DNA of 44,063 bases, taken from positions 1-44,063 of the forward strand of contig JABDBA010000016.1 in the NCBI GenBank assembly GCA_013288885.1, given 5' to 3'. How positions within the stretch are numbered: position 1 is the first letter of the stretch; each line of letters begins with the position of its first letter. The DNA is from Gammaproteobacteria bacterium. GTDB taxonomy: Bacteria; Pseudomonadota; Gammaproteobacteria; JABDBA01. This document shows positions 24,627-33,101 of this stretch, piece after piece. A program made the translations under genes and the position numbers. The notes beneath the pieces were generated by a model. The model saw only the letters and a program-made list of their open reading frames with translations, searched no databases and was not told the DNA's origin.

Positions 24627-26120
24627 TTAAGAGGCTTGCATTCTTTGTGTCGGTTGAATAGCACTGTCACCCTGCACAGCAGTTGCTGCTGGATTAGCTG
24701 CTCCGCTTGCTGGCGCTGCAGCTGTATGCACCGGGCTGTTGACACATGGAGCTATAACCAAAGTAGCAGGGTTATGGAAGGGATCTGGTTTAAACTGCCA
24801 CTCTTTAAGGACATCTTGAATTTTTCTTGCGATCAATATACGAGTTACCTCTTGTAAATCATCTAAATTTAAAGTCTTTTCTTCAAATTCATCAGCGCTT
24901 TTTTTCCACAGCATGAAATAAGATTTTGTATCTGGATCACGCCGTATTAGATAGTGCTTATCGTGTAAAATGGTCACTGCTCTATCTCTAGTTATTTCAC
25001 CATGATAAAGCGGATTATTTTCCATAGCTTTTTCGACTGGTTTATTAAGAGGTTTTGCAACTGTTTTAAAAGAATCAATCCCTATCATACATAATATATT
25101 GCTCTCAGGTGCAAGTGTATTATTAGATTCTATTTTTATTTGTGCTAGTTTAGCTATTGCTATATAGCTTAATATTTTGCCATTTTTATAATGGAAAAAA
25201 AAATGATTAAGCGTCTCTGAACATCTTATCAAATACAAAGAATTATCAGTCGCCTCTTTTAATCTTTTTTCAGCTTCTTCTTCTTTTATATTACCATGAT
25301 AAAACGGCAGCGCTTTTACTGCAGCCCAGGGATCAGGCTGAGCAGCAACAACTTGCTTCTGTACTGGTTGTGGTATAACAGCACGAACTGGTGTAGCAAT
25401 AGCAGGAGTTACAGGAACTTGCACGAGATTTTTTGGGGTTGGTTTATTACAAGGTTTTGCATTTTTCCTAAAATATTCATCTTTCACCCGTAAATTAATT
25501 AGCGCTTGTGGTGTGAGTTCATTTTTATTATCTACCTCTATGAGTGTTGGGGAACTTATTGATTTGAAAGCGAAGGCAGAGTCTTTTTTGTAAGCTAATC
25601 CAGGGCATTTATGCGTATTTGAGAACCTTATTAAATATACACATCTTTCAGGTACTTCTTTTAACTTTTTATGAGCATCTGCTTCTGTTAAATTACCATG
25701 ATAAAACGGCAGCGCTTTTACTGCAGCCCAGGGATCAGGCTGAGCAGCAACAACTTGCTTCTGTACTGGTTGTGCTCTAAAGGCAGCGTTTGGTCTTACA
25801 ACAGCAGGAGCAGATTTATTATAGGGTTTTAATTCACCATCATAATACTCCCTGAATGATTGGCTTACGACGTTTTTACCATTTTTGATTATTAGAGTTG
25901 GAGATTTTAAAGGAATAGACTCAGAGTGATCTTTATTATGCCGCAATTCAAGTTTATATAGTATTTTCCCATTGTCACCGACTAATGACCAGACTAAATA
26001 CGAACCATCAGGGGCGTTTTCTAATACTTTATTTGTATCGACCCACCTTATTATATCGCCACAATAAAAGTCTTGCTTTGTTACTTCTGACCAATCAAGT
26101 TTTGTTTTATCTGCAAGCAT
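24627..26120 (-). CDS. Tandem SH2-like domain protein, probable secreted effector
   Basis: This 497-residue protein holds four SH2-like units. Unit II (139-225) has FYHGNLTEADAHKKL then YLIRFS; unit III (273-360) FYHGNIKEEEAEKRL then YLIRCS; unit IV (371-445) LYHGEITRDRAVTIL then YLIRRD. These copy the SH2 WYHG-(I/L)-(R)--AE--L and FLVR-S motifs, placing R165, R299 and R393 at the phosphotyrosine-binding Arg. Unit I (18-100) has FYCGDI and YLVWSL, with W44 instead of Arg. Units I-III each end in KP-NK. Pro/Val/Gln-rich linkers join them. No signal peptide is seen. The ATG at 26120 has GAGGT six bases upstream. SH2 domains are rare in bacteria, known chiefly from Legionella relatives; phosphotyrosine reading in a host cell is the likely role. 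Confidence 0.85.
   Translation of the reverse strand: MLADKTKLDWSEVTKQDFYCGDIIRWVDTNKVLENAPDGSYLVWSLVGDNGKILYKLELRHNKDHSESIPLKSPTLIIKNGKNVVSQSFREYYDGELKPYNKSAPAVVRPNAAFRAQPVQKQVVAAQPDPWAAVKALPFYHGNLTEADAHKKLKEVPERCVYLIRFSNTHKCPGLAYKKDSAFAFKSISSPTLIEVDNKNELTPQALINLRVKDEYFRKNAKPCNKPTPKNLVQVPVTPAIATPVRAVIPQPVQKQVVAAQPDPWAAVKALPFYHGNIKEEEAEKRLKEATDNSLYLIRCSETLNHFFFHYKNGKILSYIAIAKLAQIKIESNNTLAPESNILCMIGIDSFKTVAKPLNKPVEKAMENNPLYHGEITRDRAVTILHDKHYLIRRDPDTKSYFMLWKKSADEFEEKTLNLDDLQEVTRILIARKIQDVLKEWQFKPDPFHNPATLVIAPCVNSPVHTAAAPASGAANPAATAVQGDSAIQPTQRMQAS
25290..25372 (-). repeat. 83-bp direct repeat inside the SH2 gene, copy downstream
   Basis: It is identical to 25692-25774, 402 bp (134 codons) away and in frame. 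It encodes the linker end and domain start, from QPVQKQVVAAQ through DPWAAVKALPFYHGN. The distance equals one domain unit. Confidence 0.93.
25692..25774 (-). repeat. 83-bp direct repeat inside the SH2 gene, copy upstream
   Basis: This is the second perfect copy of the 25290-25372 sequence. The flanking domain sequences have diverged much more, so the identity reflects a recent duplication or gene conversion. Confidence 0.93.
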
Positions 26121-26201
26121 AGTTCTACCTCACAAAATAATATAAGCGTCCTTGTAAGTTAATTAGGGAAAATGAATATTTGGCAAATTTAATAACACTA
26201 C

Positions 26202-26224
26202 GAGGCAACGCGAATGGTTGCCTC
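26202..26224 (-). terminator. Hairpin downstream of the RRM gene
   Basis: GAGGCAAC and GTTGCCTC form a perfect 8-bp stem with a 7-nt loop, 25 bp after the stop of the RRM gene. The U-tract is poor, so it may be a weak terminator or a fragment of an intergenic repeat ending in TTGCCTCATAATGACA. Confidence 0.4.
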
Positions 26225-26248
26225 ATAATGACAATAGATAAAAAACGA

Positions 26249-26683
26249 TTAGCCGTTCCAGCCACCGCCGCCGCCGCTACGTCCGCCGCGATCATTGCCG
26301 CCGCGACCGCCGCCACCACCACCGTAACCGCCACGATCGCCACCGCGACCACCGCCGCCGTAACCACCACCGCCACCACCATGGCCGGCGCGTCCGCCAC
26401 GATCACCACCACCGCCGCCGCTACGTCCACCTTTGGTTTGTGGTTTAGCTTCGGATACGATAATGGTACGACCATCATGTACGCTGCCATTGAATTTTTG
26501 AATTGCTTTTTGTGCTTCATCTTCGCTAGACATTTCGACGAAACCAAAACCACGGCTGCGATCGCTACCTGGATCTTTGATAACTTTTGCAGAGTCTACC
26601 GTGCCAGCTTCAGCAAACATTTCTTCCAAATCTTTATCTCCCATCGCAAACGGGAGCGCTCCTACATATAACTTCTTACTCAT
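26249..26683 (-). CDS. RRM RNA-binding protein with glycine-rich tail
   Basis: The 144-residue protein has a single RNA recognition motif (residues 3-80), with RNP2 KLYVGALPF and RNP1 RGFGFVEM. The tail (85-144) is almost only Gly, Arg and a few Tyr/Asn/Asp, in GGGGG and GGDRGG repeats. Bacterial members are cold- or stress-induced RNA chaperones, like the cyanobacterial Rbp proteins. GAGGTAATCTC precedes the ATG. The GC-rich tail creates long Ala/Thr/Val-rich open frames on the other frames that are not genes. Confidence 0.95.
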   Translation of the reverse strand: MSKKLYVGALPFAMGDKDLEEMFAEAGTVDSAKVIKDPGSDRSRGFGFVEMSSEDEAQKAIQKFNGSVHDGRTIIVSEAKPQTKGGRSGGGGGDRGGRAGHGGGGGGYGGGGRGGDRGGYGGGGGGRGGNDRGGRSGGGGGWNG

Positions 26684-26734
26684 GAGATTACCTCAATATT
26701 GAATTAATAAAACCGTTCCAGAGATCAGAAGCTT

Positions 26735-26766
26735 ACACGACGGAGCTCTTCGAAAGGCGTCCGTGT
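26735..26766 (-). promoter_or_regulatory. 5' leader hairpin of the RRM gene
   Basis: In the roughly 100-nt leader, ACAC-GACG and CGTC-GTGT can pair with one bulged G around a loop containing TTCGAA. Cold-induced RNA-binding protein genes often carry structured leaders, so this may be a thermosensitive control element. The pairing was read by eye. Confidence 0.3.
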
Positions 26767-26790
26767 CTGGTATGCACCAAACACCACACT

Positions 26791-26819
26791 AGTATATCAC
26801 AATGGCGGGGAGGAAACAA
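26791..26819 (-). promoter_or_regulatory. Promoter of the RRM gene inside the miaA 3' end
   Basis: On the minus strand TTGTTT (26814-26819), a 17-bp spacer and TATACT (26791-26796) form a sigma-70-type promoter. It overlaps the last miaA codons and leads to a leader of about 100 nt. Confidence 0.5.
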
Positions 26820-27744
26820 AAGTATCGCGGACAAAGTCTCGTATTTTGGCCATTTTATGGGCATCTTCGCTGCTAAAACAGGTGAGATTTTGCCAACTGC
26901 GCAGCCAGGTTAGTTGGCGTTTAGCGAGCTGGCGCGTGGCTGCCAGGGCTTGTTCATGCATTTCTGCCTGGGTCAGGTTACCTGCTAGGTAATCCCAGAT
27001 CTGGCGATAGCCCACCGCCCGCATCGACGGCATTTCGCCGGTCAAATCACCACGCTGATAGAGTTGTTCCACCTCCGCAATAAAGCCATTTTGGAGCATC
27101 AAGTCAAAACGCGCGGCAATTTTTTGATGGAGCAGGGCACGGTCTTGCGGGATTAATGCCAGGTTCACAAACCGATAAGGTAATTTCGTATGCGGGCTTT
27201 CGGCGATTAATTGGGAGAGGGTAATGCCCGTGATTTCATAAACTTCAAGCGCCCGTTGCAAACGCTGCGGATCATTAGGATGAATGCGCAGCGCAGATTC
27301 TGGATCCAGTGCCTGTAAACGTTCATGTAAATGTTGCCAGCCCTGTTGTTCTGCTTCTTGTTTAAGGCGCGCGCGTATTTCAGGATCGGCTTTAGGCAAT
27401 GTGGCGATACCATTTTGCAGTGCATGGAAATACAGCATTGTGCCACCGGTCAATAGTGGCACACGCCGCTGGGCGATAATATCGGCGATTTCGCGCGCCG
27501 CGTCTTGCCAAAAGTTGCCAGCGGAATAACTTTGCGCTGGATCGCAGATATCAATTAACCGGTGCGGCGCCATTGCCCGCGTGGCAGCATCGGGTTTTGC
27601 CGTGCCAATATCCATGCCGCGATAGATCATCGCTGAATCAACACTGATGATGTCGAGCGGAAAACGTTGCACAAGTTCCACCGCAATATCGGTTTTACCC
27701 GACGCCGTCGGGCCCATGAGGCAGAGGATGGTTGGAGTTTTCAT
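26797..27744 (-). CDS. miaA: tRNA dimethylallyltransferase
   Basis: The 315-residue enzyme adds dimethylallyl to A37 of tRNAs reading U-starting codons. The P-loop is GPTASGKTD (11-19), followed by DIISVDSAMIYRGMDIGTAK. LPYRFVNLALIPQDRALLHQ and MRAVGYRQIWDYL are further family blocks. It overlaps the mutL stop by 4 bp, the usual mutL-miaA order. No hfq follows, unlike in enterobacteria. Confidence 0.97.
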   Translation of the reverse strand: MKTPTILCLMGPTASGKTDIAVELVQRFPLDIISVDSAMIYRGMDIGTAKPDAATRAMAPHRLIDICDPAQSYSAGNFWQDAAREIADIIAQRRVPLLTGGTMLYFHALQNGIATLPKADPEIRARLKQEAEQQGWQHLHERLQALDPESALRIHPNDPQRLQRALEVYEITGITLSQLIAESPHTKLPYRFVNLALIPQDRALLHQKIAARFDLMLQNGFIAEVEQLYQRGDLTGEMPSMRAVGYRQIWDYLAGNLTQAEMHEQALAATRQLAKRQLTWLRSWQNLTCFSSEDAHKMAKIRDFVRDTFVSSPPL

Positions 27745-29558
27745 CGTCCCCGCAAAAACAATTTATCTAATTCGGGCAATGTCAATTGCATCCAAGTTGG
27801 GCGGCCATGATTGCACTGACCACTGCGCGGAGTGGTTTCAATATGGCGCAATAACGCATTCATTTCTGGGATAGTCATTTTACGATGAGCACGCAGTGCA
27901 CCACGGCACGCAATACTCGAAAGCAATTCGTTGATGGTTTCGTGAATACGATTGCTTTTTACCTGCTCACTAAGATCGGCTAACACATCACGCACTAATT
28001 GCGCAATGTCACGATCACTCAATAACGCAGGTACTTGCCGCACTACAATCGTTTGTTGCCCCAAGCGTTCGATTTCAAAACCGGCTTGCAAAAACAACGC
28101 ACTGTTTTCTTCGGCGATATTTGCTTCTTTTTCATTCACTGTTATTGATAACGGAATTAACAACGCTTGTTTTTTAATACCATCATTATCTAAATTAATT
28201 TTTAATTGTTCGTAGCAAACGCGTTCATGTGCGGCGTGCATATCGACTAAAATTAACCCTTGTTCGTTTTCAGCTAAAATATAAATACCGTGCAACTGAC
28301 CCAGTGCATAACCTAAAGAAGGCATCTTTTCTGGTTGTATCACTGGCGGCACAAAATGGGTTTGCGCAACGGCTACTGCTTCACAGACTGCGGTTTCTGT
28401 TTCTGTGGTTGTTGATCCATGCAGGTCTTTGTACGCCGCCATTTGTTCTTGCACTTGCAATGGCATTGGGCGTTGTATGGGTTGATAGCTACTGGCACGA
28501 GAAAAACTAGCTTCAGGTGTGTTTAATCGCGTGGTCGTTCCCGAATTAGCGGGAGTAATTTCGGCGATGGCTTTTTGTAAATTGCGTGCTAGAAAATCAT
28601 GTACCAAACGGCTTTCGCGAAAACGGACTTCGTGTTTCGTTGGGTGAGCGTTCACATCAACCATGCTCGGATCTAATTCAAAAAATAATACAAAGGCGGG
28701 GTAACGCCCGTTGAATAAAACATCTTGATACGCTTCACGCACGGCATGAGTGACTAATTTATCGCGCACCATGCGGCCATTGACGTAAAAATATTGTAAA
28801 TCAGCTTGGCTGCGCGAGAATGTTGGCAATGAGATCCAACCCCATAACCGTAAACTGGCCGATGCTAAATCAACATACACTGCGTTTTCGATAAACGCTT
28901 GCCCGCATACATCGGCCACACGTTGTTCGCGGCTGGGTTGATCACTGGCCGCACGTAATTGCAAAACATTACGTTTATTATGGCGCAACGTCATGCCAAT
29001 ATTAAAACTACTCAATGCTAAACGTTTGATCACTTCATCGATATGATTAAATTCGGTTTGTTCGGTGCGCAAAAATTTACGCCGTGCCGGTGTGTTAAAA
29101 AATAAATCGCATACTTCAATGGTGGTGCCTTGCGGGTGTGCGAGCGGAGTGGGGTTGACCGAAATTGTTTGACCATCGGCTTGAATTTGCCAGCCCGAAG
29201 TTTGCCCGCTTGCACAAGAGCCTAATGAGACACGGGCGACGGAACTAATGCTCGCTAATGCTTCACCGCGAAAACCTAAACTATGAATGCGTTCTAGATC
29301 ATCAGCGGTATGAATTTTGCTGGTAGCATGACGGTTGAGCGCCATCACTAAATCATCTTTATGAATGCCACAACCATCATCACGAATACGAATGCGCTGC
29401 ATCCCACCTTTTTCAATATCAATTTCAACTTGAGTTGCGCCAGCATCGATGGCGTTTTCTAACAGTTCTTTCACCACAGAAGCAGGGCGTTCGATCACTT
29501 CGCCCGCTGCAATTTGATTGGCGAGTTGTGGGGAGAGTAGTTGAATTCGGTTAAGCAT
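27741..29558 (-). CDS. mutL: DNA mismatch repair protein MutL
   Basis: The 605-residue protein has the GHKL ATPase motifs ELLENAIDAGA, RDDGCGI and GFRGEALASISSV. The C-terminal domain has DMHAAHERVCYE, ACRGALRAHRKM and CNHGRPT, close to the metal-binding set of endonuclease-type MutL, although the canonical DQHA is DMHA and CPHGRP is CNHGRP. Whether it nicks DNA is uncertain. I choose the ATG at 29558, whose product begins MLNRIQLLSPQLANQIAAGE as in the family; a start 30 bp upstream adds ten unrelated residues. It overlaps the amidase stop by 8 bp. Confidence 0.96.
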   Translation of the reverse strand: MLNRIQLLSPQLANQIAAGEVIERPASVVKELLENAIDAGATQVEIDIEKGGMQRIRIRDDGCGIHKDDLVMALNRHATSKIHTADDLERIHSLGFRGEALASISSVARVSLGSCASGQTSGWQIQADGQTISVNPTPLAHPQGTTIEVCDLFFNTPARRKFLRTEQTEFNHIDEVIKRLALSSFNIGMTLRHNKRNVLQLRAASDQPSREQRVADVCGQAFIENAVYVDLASASLRLWGWISLPTFSRSQADLQYFYVNGRMVRDKLVTHAVREAYQDVLFNGRYPAFVLFFELDPSMVDVNAHPTKHEVRFRESRLVHDFLARNLQKAIAEITPANSGTTTRLNTPEASFSRASSYQPIQRPMPLQVQEQMAAYKDLHGSTTTETETAVCEAVAVAQTHFVPPVIQPEKMPSLGYALGQLHGIYILAENEQGLILVDMHAAHERVCYEQLKINLDNDGIKKQALLIPLSITVNEKEANIAEENSALFLQAGFEIERLGQQTIVVRQVPALLSDRDIAQLVRDVLADLSEQVKSNRIHETINELLSSIACRGALRAHRKMTIPEMNALLRHIETTPRSGQCNHGRPTWMQLTLPELDKLFLRGR

Positions 29559-31047
29559 CGTTTTTCTTACTTTGTTTGATACTGGCAATTAAAGTATTAG
29601 GCGGCGGGTTATGTAAAAAATAACTTCTTATTCCCAAATACAGCGCTTGTGCCATTTTTTGTTGATAAGCCGGGTCGCGTAAGCGGCGTTCTTCGTTGGG
29701 GTTAGAAAGAAAACCGGTTTCCACCAACAGTGAAGGGATATCCGGTGATTTTAATACCATAAAGGGGGCTTGTTCAACACGGTGGTAATGTAAATTGCCC
29801 ACTTTATTTAATTGTTGCAGTAAAGAGGTGCCAAGTTGTAAGCTCGAAGAGATAGTGGCTGTTTGTGATAGATCGATTAATACCGAACGTAAGACTTCGC
29901 TTTGATCGGGCAAGCCGCTCAAGCTGACATCATTTAACTCCGAATAGTTTTCTTTTTCTGCTAACCAGCGTGCGGCTTCACTGCTCGCGCCATGTGCTGA
30001 TAATGCAAATACAGCTGCGCCGCTTGCATAGCGATCAGGATAAGCATCGGCATGAATCGCAACAAAAATATCACCTTTATCTTGGCGTGCGATCGCTAAA
30101 CGCCCACGTAGTGGAATGAAGTAATCACCAGAGCGGGTGAGGGCAGCACGAAAACAGGGATCTTTTTGCAATGTTTGCGCGAGGTCACGCGAAATAGCTA
30201 ACACCACATCTTTTTCATGCACACCTAATGGCCCAGTAGTACCAGGGTCTTTGCCACCATGGCCGGGATCAATGACCACTACGATGGGGCGGGGTGGTGC
30301 AGCATTTACTTTGGGTGTGGGAGTTGGAACTGGAACTGGAACAGAAGCTATGGGAGCTGGAGCTACTGCGGCCACTATGCCAGGCGGTTTGCTAAACGGC
30401 GGTTGTTGGTCGTTGTTAGAATTTATGGTTGGATTAGCAATTGGACTAGGAGTTGTAGTAACAGTTGTTGGTGCAGTAGTAGCAGGTGTTATTGTTTGCG
30501 CATTCGACGCATTATCGTTGTTATCTGCTAATGATTCTTGGATCCAACCTTGCGTTTGTTGTAATTTGTTATCAGCATTTGTTGTGGGTGTATTATTTAG
30601 GTTGGTATTATTATCATTGGTATTATTTACCTGAGCAGAAAAATCAACAGCAATTTGTTCGCCTGATTGATTGCCTTTGCTGCTAAAATGCGTAAGTTGC
30701 GGTTGCTGCGCTGTTTTTACCTCAAACACTAAACGTAATACACCCGCCGTGGGATGGCCCTTGCGCAAATGCGTGATAACAGTATTCGCAAAAATTTGTT
30801 GGTCGAGTGCGGTCATCAATTGTGTGCCGGGCAAATCAATGATGAAACGATTGGGGTTGTCTAAAGTGAATACTTTATAATCGATTGATTGATTGAAGCT
30901 GAGTAACACACGCGTTTTGCCTGCATGAGGTGTTACACTAATTTTTAATAATTGTGGAGTGGCTACGGCATTGGCTGGCTGGTAAAAAAAGATCAACGCG
31001 AGGATCAGCAGCGTTGTGATGAATGTTCCGTATTTTTGCCAACTCAT
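29551..31047 (-). CDS. AMIN-domain N-acetylmuramoyl-L-alanine amidase (AmiB/AmiC type)
   Basis: This 498-residue periplasmic enzyme separates daughter cells by cleaving peptide stems from glycan. It has a signal peptide (1-29), an AMIN septum-targeting domain (32-138), and an unusually long Asn/Thr/Pro-rich linker (140-252). The catalytic domain has zinc ligands H263 (DPGHGGKDPG), E278 and H332 (AIHADAYPD), with catalytic E443 in LLVETGFLSN. An autoinhibitory helix region (about 355-410) should require EnvC/NlpD-like activators. No LysM domain is present. Confidence 0.95.
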   Translation of the reverse strand: MSWQKYGTFITTLLILALIFFYQPANAVATPQLLKISVTPHAGKTRVLLSFNQSIDYKVFTLDNPNRFIIDLPGTQLMTALDQQIFANTVITHLRKGHPTAGVLRLVFEVKTAQQPQLTHFSSKGNQSGEQIAVDFSAQVNNTNDNNTNLNNTPTTNADNKLQQTQGWIQESLADNNDNASNAQTITPATTAPTTVTTTPSPIANPTINSNNDQQPPFSKPPGIVAAVAPAPIASVPVPVPTPTPKVNAAPPRPIVVVIDPGHGGKDPGTTGPLGVHEKDVVLAISRDLAQTLQKDPCFRAALTRSGDYFIPLRGRLAIARQDKGDIFVAIHADAYPDRYASGAAVFALSAHGASSEAARWLAEKENYSELNDVSLSGLPDQSEVLRSVLIDLSQTATISSSLQLGTSLLQQLNKVGNLHYHRVEQAPFMVLKSPDIPSLLVETGFLSNPNEERRLRDPAYQQKMAQALYLGIRSYFLHNPPPNTLIASIKQSKKNDA

Positions 31048-31061
31048 TTATACCCTTCCGA

Positions 31062-31520
31062 TTAACAATTTTTAAGCAGGGTGTTTCCCGCCACGCTGCC
31101 TGCTGTCATTTCTAACTGACGTCCTGAAGCTAAAGAGCGAATATAACAAGTTAAGTCGGCATTGGGCAACACATTTTTAGCGCGCTCTGGCCATTCGATA
31201 AGACAAATGCTGGTAGGGGAAAAATAATCACGAATACCGATGGCTGCTATTTCTTGCGGATCATTGATGCGATAAAGATCAAAGTGAAAGATTTGCCGAC
31301 CGGCAATTTCATAAGGCTCTACTAAAGTATAAGTAGGGCTTTTAACACTAGTGTTATGACCCAACCCACGTAGAAAACCGCGTACTAAGGTGGTTTTGCC
31401 AGCGCCCAATTCACCGTGCAGATAAATCACAAACGGCTGCGGGCAGAGTTCGGCTAAGCGTGCTCCCATGGCCAGCGTGGCTGTTTCGTCGGGAAGGTTA
31501 ATGGTTATTGATGATGTCAC
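31062..31520 (-). CDS. tsaE: tRNA threonylcarbamoyladenosine biosynthesis ATPase TsaE
   Basis: This 152-residue protein has Walker A GELGAGKTT (36-44) and FHFDLYRINDPQE, the TsaE landmarks. It works with TsaB and TsaD to make t6A37 in ANN-decoding tRNAs. Translation starts at GTG (31520), which overlaps the nnrD stop as GTGA. The nnrD-tsaE-amidase-mutL-miaA order matches many gammaproteobacteria. Confidence 0.96.
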   Translation of the reverse strand: MTSSITINLPDETATLAMGARLAELCPQPFVIYLHGELGAGKTTLVRGFLRGLGHNTSVKSPTYTLVEPYEIAGRQIFHFDLYRINDPQEIAAIGIRDYFSPTSICLIEWPERAKNVLPNADLTCYIRSLASGRQLEMTAGSVAGNTLLKNC

Positions 31521-32344
31521 GGATTAACTAACTCTCGTAAATAGGGCATCAAATCCAAAGCCAACAACCCGCGTTCGCCATCTTTCGCGGCCAGGTCGCC
31601 TGCGTTGGCATGAACACAAACTCCCATTTCTGTCGCTTGTTGCAGAGTTAGCCCTTGTGCCAGTAAACCGCCGATCACACCGCTTAACACATCGCCCATA
31701 CCGCCGCTGGCCATGCCGGGGTTTCCCGCGTGGCAGATACCTGCTGTTTCAGTTGCACCAAGCACGATAGTGCCAGCACCTTTTAAGGCAATCACACCGC
31801 CATATTTAGTTTGCAGTTTGTGCGCAGCGGCTAGGCGATCATTTTGTATTTCTGCGACAGAACAAGCGAGTAAACGTGCGGCTTCACCTGGATGCGGGGT
31901 AAGGATCCAATCTTCACTGTGTTGAGGTTGTTGCGCCAGCAAATTTAAACCGTCGGCATCGATCACTTTAGGTTGTTTTGCGGTGGCAATCACATAATGG
32001 AATAATTCTTGCGACCAAGCTGATCGCCCTAAACCAGGCCCTAAGATGATTACGGTGGCGCGTGCCAGCAAGTTTTTTATATCGATGGATTTATGAATAC
32101 CATGACACATCAGTTCTGGTCGTGCTGCGGTAATAGCATTGCTATGTTCTGGTCGGGTGGCGATGCTCACCAATCCAGCGCCGATGCGTGCCGCCGCTTC
32201 GCCTGCCATACGTACCGCACCGGCCATGCCATAATCACCGCCAATGATCAACACATGGCCAAAATCGCCTTTATTCGCCGCGCGGGCGCGCGGAGGTAAA
32301 AATTTTTGTAAAGCAGCAAGTTCAAGTGGTTTGGTTTTTGGCAT
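31517..32344 (-). CDS. nnrD: ADP-dependent NAD(P)H-hydrate dehydratase
   Basis: The 275-residue protein corresponds to the C-terminal half of the fused YjeF repair enzyme: GDFGHVLIIGGDYGMAGAVR, VIDADGLNLLAQ, LTPHPGEAARLL and NPGMASGGMGDVLSGVIGGL. The N-terminal epimerase domain (NnrE) is absent and not encoded nearby, so it must be elsewhere in the genome or missing. Repair of hydrated NADH/NADPH is the expected role. Confidence 0.95.
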   Translation of the reverse strand: MPKTKPLELAALQKFLPPRARAANKGDFGHVLIIGGDYGMAGAVRMAGEAAARIGAGLVSIATRPEHSNAITAARPELMCHGIHKSIDIKNLLARATVIILGPGLGRSAWSQELFHYVIATAKQPKVIDADGLNLLAQQPQHSEDWILTPHPGEAARLLACSVAEIQNDRLAAAHKLQTKYGGVIALKGAGTIVLGATETAGICHAGNPGMASGGMGDVLSGVIGGLLAQGLTLQQATEMGVCVHANAGDLAAKDGERGLLALDLMPYLRELVNP

Positions 32345-32380
32345 GGTGTGATTATATCCTTAATATTTATTCAATGTCGT

Positions 32381-33007
32381 TTAACTGGCAGCCAAAAGCT
32401 CGCGCATCTTTGCTTTGATCAAATCAATAGCAATTCTGTTTTCACCGCCCCGTGGCACGATTAAATCGGCATAACGTTTAGAAGGTTCAATAAATTGTAA
32501 AAACATCGGGCGCACGGTGTTTTCATATTGTTCCAACACCGATTCAATAGAGCGGCCACGTTCAATAACATCGCGCTTCAAGCGTCGAATTAAACAGGTA
32601 TCTAAAGCAATATCCATGTAGATGAGAATATTCATCATCTCACGTAATTGCGGATCAGAAAAAAGTAAAATTCCTTCGATGACAATAATAGAGTGTGGGC
32701 CAATGGTGCGCGTTTCTTTATCGCGCGCGTACTGTGCGTGATTGTAAATAGGAATTTCGACAGTCTTCTTGGCTTGCAGTGCTTTTAGATGTTGGCAAAG
32801 TAATGCATGATCAAAAGCATCGGGATGATCGTAATTAACTTTTGCGCGCGCTTCAAAGGATAAATCGGGATAATCTTTATAATAAGAGTCTTCTGGAACC
32901 ACGATCACTTGATCAGAACCCAGTTCATTGACAATAGTACGCGCGAGCAAACTTTTACCCGATGCGGATGCGCCAGCGATACCGATGATGATGCAGTTGT
33001 TAGTCAT
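32381..33007 (-). CDS. udk: Uridine kinase
   Basis: This 208-residue kinase of pyrimidine salvage has P-loop [11 protein letters not shown] (9-19), then the family blocks [50 protein letters not shown] and [21 protein letters not shown]. Length and order are normal. It lies between nnrD and the tRNA-Pro gene. Confidence 0.96.
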   Translation of the reverse strand: MTNNCIIIGIAGASASGKSLLARTIVNELGSDQVIVVPEDSYYKDYPDLSFEARAKVNYDHPDAFDHALLCQHLKALQAKKTVEIPIYNHAQYARDKETRTIGPHSIIVIEGILLFSDPQLREMMNILIYMDIALDTCLIRRLKRDVIERGRSIESVLEQYENTVRPMFLQFIEPSKRYADLIVPRGGENRIAIDLIKAKMRELLAAS

Positions 33008-33018
33008 ATTATTTAATG

Positions 33019-33095
33019 TGGTCGGGGTGAGAGGATTTGAACCTCCGGCCCCTAGCTCCCGAAGCTAGTGCTCTACCAAGCTGAGCTACACCCCG
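33019..33095 (-). tRNA. tRNA-Pro (anticodon CGG), CCA encoded
   Basis: On the minus strand a full cloverleaf reads from CGGGGTG (acceptor) to CACCCCG, with discriminator A and encoded CCA. The D arm contains AGCTCAGCTTGGTAGAGC, the anticodon stem is CTAGC/GCTAG with loop TTCGGGA (anticodon CGG), and the T arm GAGGTTCAAATCCTC. All stems pair. It sits 6 bp from the ispB stop. Confidence 0.97.
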
Positions 33096-33101
33096 CAAAT
33101 T

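Noticed and set aside
26180..26671. Ala/Thr/Val-rich open frames on both strands over the RRM gene
   Set aside because: They are shadows of the GC-rich Gly-repeat codons; only the frame with RNP1 and RNP2 is a real gene.
29559..29588. Ten-residue N-terminal extension of MutL
   Set aside because: The family start MLNRIQLL is at 29558 and the extra residues lie inside the amidase coding end.
30137..30634. Plus-strand open frame across the amidase linker
   Set aside because: It is an antisense frame of the low-complexity Asn/Thr/Pro linker, with no ribosome site and no domain.
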